Positions 47,467 to 58,200 of a DNA stretch of 64,000 nucleotides are shown in pieces. The translations under genes and the position numbers were made by a program. The stretch spans positions 62,001 to 126,000 of the forward strand of contig JAKYXN010000001.1 of assembly GCA_022538095.1 (NCBI GenBank). The letters are read 5' to 3'. Position 1 is the stretch's first letter. Each line of letters starts with the position of its first letter. The DNA comes from Puniceicoccaceae bacterium K14. Lineage in GTDB: Bacteria; Verrucomicrobiota; Verrucomicrobiia; Opitutales; Opitutaceae. Below the pieces are notes generated by a model that saw only the letters and a program-made list of their open reading frames with translations, ran no database searches and was not told the DNA's origin.

Positions 47467-49005
47467 TTAGTCTATGACTTTTCCGACTGACAACCACTGC
47501 CAATTGTCCGTACGAAATGGAGTGACTGGAAGCCCGTTGCCGTCGTAAAGGTTCACGACCGGATTCTTCGCCCACCCGTAACGAACGGCGACAGGATCCT
47601 CAAGGCTTTGGGCCCAAACCTCTACCGTATCCTTCGCCACGATTTTCGCCTCGGCCCAGATAAATTTTTTATCTGCCCCGGCGATACAGAATCCTTGGAT
47701 ATCTTTTGTATCAAAAGCGTAGAGACCTTGATCACTCAAATGGTCGAACTTTATCCTTATCCTATTTCCATCGGTTTGCATTTCTCTATACCTAGGACTC
47801 AGATACGATATATCAAATCCATAGTCGTTCGCCAATGGCCAGCGAACGAGTCGACTGGCTACAGTCTTCTTGTCACGAGGGTGAATATCTCGACCCTCGC
47901 CAATGTCTATAATCACAGCTTGTCCTGAGTTTTCGATTACATCCATTGCCTGTGTTTGGGCATCTCTTAATTCAGCCCAACTGTCTTCTCCTGGCTCGTT
48001 CGGCTCGCTACCGAAATCTGCCAATTGAACCCAGTAGAACGGAAAGGCTCCTTGCCCCCAGATTTCTCGCCATGTTTCCACGAGGAGAGGAAAAAGGTGT
48101 AGATACTGTTCACCCCTAGCTGCGTTGCTTTCGCCTTGGTACCAAATAACTCCCTTCATCCCGTATCCAGCGATCGGATTCACCATGCCATTAAAAATAT
48201 TGGCTGGACGGTGTTGTCCAGTCGCGGGGTGAACGGTCTCGCCCCAGTCCAAAGCTGGCTCAGGGCGTCCTTCAGCTACCCACGCGTTGTATTTAGCGAG
48301 GTAGGCCTTGTAGGCTTCTTCATCGAATGATGCCACGCGTTTGTCCCAGTGCGCAAGCATGGGCTGGTACCGTTCGTGTGATTCCAAGGTATTTCGGGGC
48401 ACCCAGCTTTCAGCAGAGGAACCGCCCCAAGCATTGTCGATCAGACCAATAGGAACATCCAAGGCCTCGTGCAGCATTTTGCCGTAGAAGTAGCCAATAG
48501 CTGAAAAGTCTCCCACAGTTTCTGGCGAGCAGACATTCCAGCATCCGTCGAAATTTTCTTGCGGTAAAGCTGTACCGTTTCGAGAGACGGTAAGAAAACG
48601 TATTCTTGGTCGATTGGCTGATACTATCTCTACCTCCGCTCCATACGAGCGAGTTACTGGCCACTGCATGTTAGACTGGCCGGAACAGAGCCAAACCTCA
48701 CCGGAGAGGACATCGTCAACTAGAACCTCGCTACTGCCCGAAATACGTAAAGTGTGCGGACCGCCAGCCGGAAGAGCTGGGAGCTTCGTCGTCCAATTGC
48801 CCTCTGCATCAGCAGTCGTAGAGAGTTGAATACCGGCAAGACTAAGTGCCAGTTCTTCGTGTGGTTCAGCCCAACCCCAAATTGGGTTTTCCTGATTTCG
48901 CTGCAGCACCATATGGTCGGTGAAGGCGCTTGGCAACGTCACTTCGGCACTTAATGATAATGTTAGGAGACTTGTGACGGCCGTTATAAACTGGGAAGTT
49001 CTCAT
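47467..49005 (-). CDS. Secreted sialate O-acetylesterase-like SGNH enzyme
   Basis: A SASA-type esterase of 512 residues. From the ATG at 49005 a signal peptide (MRTSQFITAVTSLLTLSLSA) is clear. An N-terminal beta domain (DHMVLQRNQENPIWGWAEP) precedes the SGNH fold: VWLCSGQSNMQWP with Ser111, IDNAWGGSSAESW, IWYQGESN, and the Asp-His pair in DIHPRDK. In polysaccharide-degrading loci such enzymes remove acetyl groups from xylan, alginate or pectin-like chains, not only sialate. Single gene, convergent to the lyase; upstream of the 3305-residue gene's end. Confidence 0.92.
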   Translation of the reverse strand: MRTSQFITAVTSLLTLSLSAEVTLPSAFTDHMVLQRNQENPIWGWAEPHEELALSLAGIQLSTTADAEGNWTTKLPALPAGGPHTLRISGSSEVLVDDVLSGEVWLCSGQSNMQWPVTRSYGAEVEIVSANRPRIRFLTVSRNGTALPQENFDGCWNVCSPETVGDFSAIGYFYGKMLHEALDVPIGLIDNAWGGSSAESWVPRNTLESHERYQPMLAHWDKRVASFDEEAYKAYLAKYNAWVAEGRPEPALDWGETVHPATGQHRPANIFNGMVNPIAGYGMKGVIWYQGESNAARGEQYLHLFPLLVETWREIWGQGAFPFYWVQLADFGSEPNEPGEDSWAELRDAQTQAMDVIENSGQAVIIDIGEGRDIHPRDKKTVASRLVRWPLANDYGFDISYLSPRYREMQTDGNRIRIKFDHLSDQGLYAFDTKDIQGFCIAGADKKFIWAEAKIVAKDTVEVWAQSLEDPVAVRYGWAKNPVVNLYDGNGLPVTPFRTDNWQWLSVGKVID

Positions 49006-49211
49006 TCGGATAATGTGAAAGCGGGCAAACATGACGACTGGTGCAGATAACCAGTTTTTTCAAGGAATTGGATTTATTGGAAGGTATCTAAATAATTATC
49101 CTCTTAGTTTCATAAATCCAGCAGATAAATTTCATCCTTTTCTCTTTATAAATAGCTATCAACGTATTTTAAATAAAATGACAATAACACTAGAAGTATG
49201 CTTACTTTTAA

Positions 49212-49249
49212 GGAGTGAGGAGAGATAAAAATTTTCATCTCACCTCTCC
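49212..49249 (-). terminator. Imperfect hairpin after the 3305-residue protein gene
   Basis: GAGAT/ATCTC next to the loop, with outer GGAG-rich pairing, 45 bases past the stop. Only CTTAAAAG follows on the minus strand, so it is a weak candidate. The rest of 49033-49293 shows no gene; a 65-codon plus frame there is unsupported. Confidence 0.35.
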
Positions 49250-49293
49250 GTGCACTCAGTGGTTCTTGAAACATCTTCTAGGTTATATATCTC

Positions 49294-52200
49294 CTACGGA
49301 AACAGGGGAGACGGCTCCATGCTAGGAGTTGTATCAGCGCCAACCGGTCCGGCGATAGCACTCTCAGTAAAGAGGTCATACATCGATTCCCAAACCGAAA
49401 CACCTTCTAGGCTATCCCAGTAATTTCCATTGTTTGGACTTGGAGCGACCCAACAGTGCCGGAATTCAATGTTATCGAACACTTGACCGCTATTCTTCCC
49501 TCGGATCTGATTCGCACTATGGCGAGGGTGTTTTTCCGTAATATATAAGCCTTCAAGCACCAAGCCGCCATCCATCGGCCAGTCTTTTCCAGTATTGGGA
49601 GCCAACCAAACCGTACCATTGATACCAACAGCGTTGGCGCCTTCCACATCCAATCGTGTCCAGCGGATCGAACTCGGAGCGCTTACCGAACGAACATTGA
49701 AAACATCGCAATGCGGATCTTGGTTTTCCCACCAAGTATTATCGCTTTTGCTGCCGCTCGGAGCATCGCCTTGGACGCTGGCAATCGCAGTGTACAAGAA
49801 GTCTCCATAGAGAACCTGATCGCCGGGTGAATAAATGGTGGAAGCGCTGTAGTCAGTCGTCCCATCGAGAAAATTCTGAAAGTCGCCAATGTCTATAAAC
49901 TCGACCTCGAACTGCCCATGCAGCCGGAAGGCATCTTGGCTGAGCTCACGTATTCGCCCTCTTCTTACAATCAGACCACTTTGCGAAGAGAAGGAAGCCC
50001 CTTCGCCGCTTAGCCCGACCTGTACGGCCGCACCAGCGCCATCGTAATTACCACGCCCTACGATATCAAAATCCTCAATGATACAATTATCAGCGTTCGC
50101 ATCGACAAATATATGGTAGTGAGCGCCTGACAAGATCGAGCTTTCATCGAATCTCACATTTCGAAGGGTCGCCCCATCTCCCACCATTCGAACCGCATAT
50201 CCTTCCAACAACCAATTATCCAATACAGCTCCCGCCCCAACAGTTACGATGCTTCCGTTTAGCGTACAGCCTGAAGGCAAAGGATCGATTCCTACCGTGT
50301 AGGCTGGATTCGCTGGACCTCCGATCGCAGTGCTGAATTCAAGCGCCGCCAAGTTTTCCTTGAGGTTCGTTTCACTGTCGGAACTAGCAATGGCTGGAAA
50401 AACGAATGTGCGGTTTGCCTCGAGCAATTGAGGGTCTGGAGCATAGTCTGAGAAGTTCGAAAACAAGTCGGAGTAGCGCGGCTCCTGTCGACAGGTCGCA
50501 AAACCGTCATTCCCAAATCCTACGGCTAGATAGTGGCCCTTGCTCCAACCACTGGCAGTGTCGGCCGTCCCAGAAGAGCTTTGATACTCAATTCCAAAGT
50601 CAATCGACTGAATGTCTGTATCCGTTATCGGCGACCCTTTATCGATCACGCACCATCCTCGGGTAGCAAGGTTACCATCGTCGTCCTCGATCCAAGCATC
50701 CACTAAAACCCCATTCAACCTAAAGCCCCTCACGTCTGGCTTTCCTGCAAGGCGAGCCCGCCCCATCGCTAGATGCGGCGTCGTCAACCAGCCACCAGAC
50801 CAGCCGATCCGCAATTTGGAGGTCTCTCCATTAGGATGCTTTTCCACAATATCCGGGCGATGGTCAGCCACCGGATAATGCCCCGAAGCGAGCAAGGCAC
50901 TGTTCATGTGAATCAAGCCAGCGACAGGTCCGCCATAGAGAGTGTCTCTTGCCGGGTGCGAAGTGTCGCTGACGCCATCATTCTCACCCTTCACGTGACC
51001 GATATCGTAAGGCGACATGTGGATAGGCCCCTCGTTGAACGGGCTCTGCGAATAGCTCCCGTTAGACTTAATATCCGAAACAGCCGCGAGGTAGTCAGAC
51101 ACCTTGGAGCTAAAGGACCAAGGACTCTCCTGCAATACCACTGCAGCCCGGCTGTAGTCGACAATCTCGTCCAAGGACCAAGCCACAGTCTTGGAATTGC
51201 CGAATCTTCCGGCCACTGCCGCTGGCTTCGCAACCGTACTTCCATCGGCCAAGAGGCCGGTAAGCGCGGCGCCCAAGAGATTGTCGTTAGCATAAGACGA
51301 CGAAGTACCAGAGGAAAATTGCAAGGAAGCGACCCCAATCGATTGGCCTCGATCCGCATCGGTGATCGCCAAAGCAAGGTGGCCTGCCTTGTCGCTGGGG
51401 AAGTAGGCGGAGCTTTCCGAAATCAGAGCGTCAAGCCCTTCTCCGGAAACCTCCATCGGAATGACTAAGGTCGGCACGCCACCAAAATTGCGGTTCACTG
51501 TATTAGCGATCAAACGCCACGCCGAGGGCCAAGTTGAGAGAAAGGCAGAGCTGTTGTTCGGGTCATTATATCCCAAGGCGCCGTTATCGACCTTATATAC
51601 TCTACCGTGTCCTGCGAGTTGAGGGCTAGTGTCATTGAAATCGGCTGCGAAGAAAGCCACCCAAACACATTCCTCATTCTCTACAGCCGGCTTTGGGAAC
51701 GAGCCTAAATCGCCTTGGTAAGACCAGTGATACTTATTTGACTGCCCGTGCTGATAGGAAATGATCCCCACCCCGAAGGTATTGGTCAATGCACTTGTAC
51801 CAATGCCGTCCTTGAAACGAAGCTGCGGAGCCTCGATACCCGCTTTGGCAACGTGGTTCACCGTACCGGACCAAGCCCCGTCAGAAGCAACTGTACCCAC
51901 GTCCTCCCAAACGTAAGCGTTTCCGTCCCAAGCGAGGACTTGCACGATGCCGCCGACCGTTTGCGACCCGCCATCGGTACAGACGCCCCGCCAGACGATG
52001 GGGGCGGAGTTGAATCCACGAGCGAAGCCTGCATCGAAGATCGTGACGCGCTCTCCATTTTGGACGTCCATTCCCACGAACTCTTCGGCGCCGAGAAGAG
52101 CGGCGTCCAAACCGCTTACTCCCGAACCGCTAGTCGTAACGGCAATTGCCACGCTTTGGTCGGATTCGTTGCCCGCCGGATCGTAAGCGGTGACAGTGAA

Positions 52201-55200
52201 ACTGTAGGTCGTGCCGGAATTCAAGCCGTTCACGGTCACGCTAGTCCCGTCCACGCTAATAGAATCGCTTCCATCCGTGTAAACGTAGTACGCCACAATA
52301 CCGCTATCCTCGGTAGACTCGGACCAGCTCAAGTCCACGGAAGTATTCGTGATATTAGACGAAGATAAGCCCTCTGGCACGCTAGGAGGTGTCGTATCCA
52401 TAATCGTTTCACCAAAAACCAATAGGTCGTCGAATTGGGCACTGTCGTTACGGGAACCGAAACCGACGCGACCGCCGCTAAAAGCGGTGTCGCTAAGCGA
52501 AGCTACCTCAGCGCCATTGAGCGATACAATGATCGACGCGCCACTGCGCTCGACTGTCACCAGATAGTCTACGTCCGAGGCTATGCTCAAGTCGGGCAAG
52601 TCATAAATCTGCGAATGTGCACCGTCCTCGACTTTGATGATGCCTAGAGTATCGGGATCGTCGCTCTCGTTGAGCGACACGTAATAGAAGTTGCTCGCAT
52701 CTTGATAGTTAAAAACGAAAGCGGCGTCGTTCCAAACGGAAGCCGTTCCAAAGATATTGACGATCGCACTCGCCGTGTAATCGCCATTGAACGCGGTACG
52801 GTGTAGGCTAAGGTAGCCAAGCTGGCCAGCTCCTGCATTCGTTGCTCCATCGTGCATGAGCTGGTAGCGTCCATCCTCGACGCTCCAAACCTGACCTGCT
52901 ACGACCTCGAAATTGCTGGCGTCGGAGGAGAAGTCCTCGCTGACAGCAGCCCCGGAAGTCTGGGAAGGAACGATTACGCTAACCGAAGCCGTTGCATCGG
53001 GATTTACCCCGTTGCTAGCTGTGACTTCCCAGAGTAAGACTTGAGGTGAAACGCCTGCAGTTACCGTGTAGCCGTCACTGTTGATTTCGGAAGTTACGTC
53101 TACACCATCCAGCGAAAGCACGCCCGCCAGAACAGGCACTGGGTTGCCCTCCGTTGCTCCATAAGCCAGCGAGTAAGTGTAAGAGCCACCTAAAGCATCC
53201 ACTTCTTCGATACTTGGTTCCGTGATGAAACTCGGAGCGGAGGGTCCCGACGAATCGTGGTTGCGATAATGCGTCCACATCTCCTTGGCAAAATCCGGTA
53301 ACGCGTTACTGCCCGTGCCACCATCGGTCAGAGCCATGATTCGGTCACAATAGTCAATGAATGCATCGTGGTTCCAAAGTGTTTCCGCATCCATCAAGCG
53401 AACCGCCAAGGCTGAGCCCACATGGACGCCCGTATTGATATCGCGATATTTGGCCTCTAAGTGAGCGTTGTCCTGCGTGGGCCGATAGGTGTGACGGAGA
53501 CCCCACTCAGGAATTCCAACGTCGCTCGCAGCATAAGCAGTCGCTTTTCCGTCCGCAAGGTCACGCGAATCGGGATTCCAAGCCGCACTGTTGGTCAAAT
53601 CGACTTCAGTCTGACTTACGTAGAAGCAATTTTGGAACTCCTGAAACTCAGTACCTACTCCGCTCGAAGTACCATCGTGCTGCCCCCATAAGCCAACGCT
53701 TTGCATGTGAGCGTCGTCGAGCATCAGACCCGCAAAAAGAATCGGCCATTTGCGCCCGAGTCCGTGACCACCATTGGCCCTCCAACCCCCGCCGTTGTCA
53801 GCGATGCCTGTGGAATCGATTCCGTACTGCACAAGATTGATCAACAACTGCTCTTTGTCCGGATTTCCCGGTAACTGCTCGAAATCGAGATGCACGGCCA
53901 ACGCGCTCTGCAACATGATATGGCCCATGTCCCGCCCATAGTTAGGCATGTGTTCCGATGGGTGCACGAAAGCCCCGAGGAACTCGAAAACATGGTCGAT
54001 CCACGGGCGGCGCATCTGGTCCTCCAGTGTTGAGATGTCGGGAAGATTCAGGGATGGAACATCCAGCTCGAGCAATAAATCAGTATCCAAATCTTCAATG
54101 CCATACTTCACGCTATTGTCATTGCCAACGTAGGGCGAGCGGAAGCTATTGTCCGGAGGCGTCTGCTCGAGAACGGTGAGAATCCCAGCGGAGCGAGTCG
54201 CCGGACGCGGCGTACCGGTAGCGTTGTTGAACGAAGGGCATCCGGACTCAGCATCCGAAGACGAATTGTAAAGCCAGCTAACTTGCGAAACAAGCGAGTC
54301 GTGCGGCGCAAGCGAAAGCGGGTTCGAAACGGAAAGGGCTTGTCCATTGGGACGCCCCACGTTGAGGCTCGCATTGTACGAATTCAAGCCGTCGTCATAG
54401 CCCTGCTCTTGACGGTCGTGGCCTAGCAGAGGATTCAGCATAGAGCCATTTTGCCCTACCCGCGGCGTGTAGCTACTGGAGTTCAGGCTATTGCTTATAT
54501 CAATCACGTTCGCTGGTCCGACGATCCAGAAGTCGCCCGTAATGAAGGTGCCATAGACCACTTCACGATCAAAAGTCCAAGTGATTCCGTTTGACGTGAT
54601 TTCATCCGTCGCGCCCCAAACGGTGCCAAGCTCGGGGTCCCCTCCTGCGATCTCGTAAGTCGCGGAAACCACATCGCTATCTTCCATGCCGTTTTTGAAA
54701 GCGATCGCCTTAAGCTCCACCGCCGAATCCAATGCGATTGGATCCGAGTAAAACTGCCCCAAGAAACGGCTCGGCATCGTACCATCCAAGGTATAACGTA
54801 TGGTAGCGTCGGCAGTGGAAGAGCTGATACTCACGCTTTGAGCAGTGGCGTAGCTACCAGACGGTAGCGAGAAAGTGGGAGTCGCAACCTGTCCTACTGC
54901 GGCCAAAAACTCGTCTGCACCTACATCCGGACTCCCGTCTCGAGGATCGCCTTCGAAATCGTAAGTTGGAGCGTAATCAATCGTGCCCGCATCGACCGCC
55001 GAGCTCGTCGAGAGCAAACGAAAATCGTAATTCGCATGGTCGACGAAATGGGCTGCATAGTCCGTAGTCTCGATGTTGTTGGACAAAACGGTTCCAGAGC
55101 TTCCGTTGATTTCAACAGTCAAGTTGTTATGGCTGTAGTTTCCGCTGCTAGCTTGCCCCGACAGCGGTTCGACGCTTATCCAAGGCGTACCATTTCCGAT

Positions 55201-58200
55201 CCCGTTAGGGTTGAGGACTACGGTATTGTTGATGATCCGGCTATCGCGGGCACCGTAGAGCGTAATTCCGTGCCAATGAGTAACGGCCACGATATTATTC
55301 TCAATCACCCAATTGTCATACCAACCGCCGAAACAGGCAATTCCCTGTGAGTTGGCCAAGAACGGGTTGCCAACCTCAGAGGCATTCATAAAAGTGTTAC
55401 CTCGCAAGATCACGTTCTGCGACGCAAAGCCTTGTAGCAAATCGCTATGGTTTCCGTTGGTCTGGTAAGCATCGGCGATATAGTTATTCTCGATCAGTAA
55501 ATCCTTGCCGCGAGCCCGTAAGCCATCGCCGCAAAAGCGCTGTACAGTATTGCCTCGAAGAGTCAGGTTGTGAGTGTCGTCGGTCATATGAATACCGAAG
55601 TTCACGTTTCTCACCTGGCAATCTTCAATAGTGATATAATGGCTTCCTTGCCGGATGTAGAATCCATTCCAAGCTTCGTAATTCCAATTGTCTGCAGTCC
55701 ACGCGGATGAATCGTCGATCGAGTAAATATCGCAATCCTGAAAAAGAATATTCGAACTGCCATTCGCTACTAGCACCAACGAGTTGCCCCATTGGGGATA
55801 GACGGGATGCTCCAAGACTGCCGTCCAAGGTGGGAGTACGCTCGTGTGTATATCCACTCCTTTTAGCGCCCACCCCGAAGCTCCATTAAAATCGATGCGA
55901 TTCAAGACTGGCCGATGACCGGGCTCCGCCATAATCGTAACGCGCCTTGTATTTGAACCGCTAATAACTGGGAATCCATGATCTCCCGTCCGTAGGTAGA
56001 GGGTGTCGCCAGACTCAAAAACCTTACCGGCTGCGAATACTTCTGCCAACGTGCTCCAAGGCTCAGAGGCCGTGCCTTGACCGCCCATGCTCCCCGTAAC
56101 AGGATCTACATAATATACATTGCCATCACTTCCCGAGGCCGTCGTCACCTCTATCTCCTCGCTCATACTAGACTCGTTTCCAGCGGCATCGTAAGCACTA
56201 ACCGCAAAAGAGTATCCAACATTAGGTGACAAACCAGCAATCGTCACGCTGGATCCCGCCACTACAAGCGGTGCAGCTCCATCGGTGTAAATCTTGTAAC
56301 CAACGACCTCCAGATTGTCGGTAGCCGGGTTCCAACTTAAATCCACGCTCGTGCTAGCCACTTCCGTTGCGAACACTCCGTCTGGAGCACTGGGAGCTTC
56401 GGTATCGGCTATGCCACTCTGGCCAATTAAAAGCGTCAAGCGAGGCTGGTTTGCCACAACGGAATTATCAGCGCTACCAAAAGTCCAAAAACGATAGTCA
56501 AATTCATCCGTATGAGCGGAATTGAGGCGGAGAAAGACATAATCCCCACCGCTCGCACCCAAGGAATACTGGGCTCGAATATAATCGAGCAGCTTCGACT
56601 CTCCGGCCGAGTCCGTTGAGGTGAAAGTTGCGTTCGGCGTGGACGAGGTCGCTATTGCATCATCGATTGCGGTGGCCGCACTATCTCCGCCAAACGGTCC
56701 CGTATAAAAGTCGCTGCTCGAGACGACTGTACTAGAAGTACGATAGTCCAGACCATAAAGGTCCACAGGACCGACCAGCGGCGTATTGTTTTTAGTCTCC
56801 AAAAACGCGGCAAAACTGGCTCCAACAATCGTCTCGTCAGCATCCAGTACAGGCAGGGCAAACGGGAAGATCGCGTTGCCCTCGACGTTGGCGCTCGAGC
56901 CCCCGACGCGGATCGTTCCTTGTCCCGACCATTTTGCGCTACCGTCGCTATGAATTTCTCTGTCATCGCCACTGGCCACTATCTCCGTAGAGATCGATTG
57001 TCCACTGGATGTCGTCGTTACCGCAACCGAATCGCTCGGTGCCGACTCGTTGCCGTGAGCGTCGTAGGCGCTAACCGTAAAACTGTAGTTATTATTCGGC
57101 GACAATCCAACAGTAGTAATCTTTGTCCCGACCACATTTACTGGCGATCCCCCATCAGTGTAAACCGTGTAGCCGACTACACCAATATTGTCTGCCGAGG
57201 CGTTCCACGACAATTCTACGCTGGTAGCAGTTACCGACTCTACCGACACGGCACTCGGAACACCTGGAGCTTCTCTATCGACATTAGCTACCGAAACTGC
57301 GCTCGTATCGCGAAACCCACCCTCATTAGTCGTAGCTGTGATCGTCGCGCTACCTTCGTTAACAGCAGTCACTTGCCCAGTCTCGTCAACAGTTGCTACC
57401 TCTGAGTCACTAGTACTCCAAGTCACAGAAGTATCTGTCGCATCTACTGGAGTAACTTCGGCAGACAAACTACCACTTTCGCCCACCGACAATGACAAGT
57501 CGCTCGGCAACACACTCACGCCGCTCACTCGTATCATAACATTGACTACGCTTGCATCAGAAAAGCCGCCATCTTGCGTGGTAACGCTAATCATAGCGCT
57601 ACCAACGACAGCCCCTGTGACGAATCCATTTTGATCAACGCTCGCCACAGCGCTATCGCTTGAGGACCAAGTGACTGATTTGTTCGTTGCATTCGATGGA
57701 AAAACCGTTTCCGAAAGGCTAGCAGTTTCTCCCACCGTCAGGTTCAAGACTTCTGGCGATAAGCTCACTCTATCAACCAGCACGACTACGAGGACCTCGC
57801 TCGTGTCGGAATAGCCTCCGTCCACCGTCGAAACCGTGATAATCGATTGCCCTTCTCCGACCGCGACAACCACCCCGTCCGCATTCACTGTAGCGACATT
57901 CGCATCACTCGAAGACCACGTTAAAGATTGAAACGAAGCCTCGGACGGGGTAAGCACCGCAGTCAAATCTGCCGACTCATTAACCAAAATCTGGATTGCA
58001 TCGGGAGAGAGATTCACTCCAGTCACCGGATTCTGGCTCTGACCAGTCATGCTCACAAGCAAATCGTCAAACTGCCCCCCATCATTTTTAGAACCGAAAC
58101 CAACTTGCCCACCGCTAGGAGTAGAGTCGGCAATCACTGCCACTTCAACCCCATCCAAGCGGACAATTACTGTCGCCCCTAAACGTTCAACTTCCACGAC

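Noticed and set aside
49031-49228. 65-codon plus-strand frame
   Set aside because: No start signal, AT-rich chance composition, runs into the hairpin behind the giant gene.
50773-51468. 231-codon plus-strand frame within the giant gene
   Set aside because: Antisense to the esterase-like region, Arg- and His-rich, no start signal; a typical shadow of a long gene.
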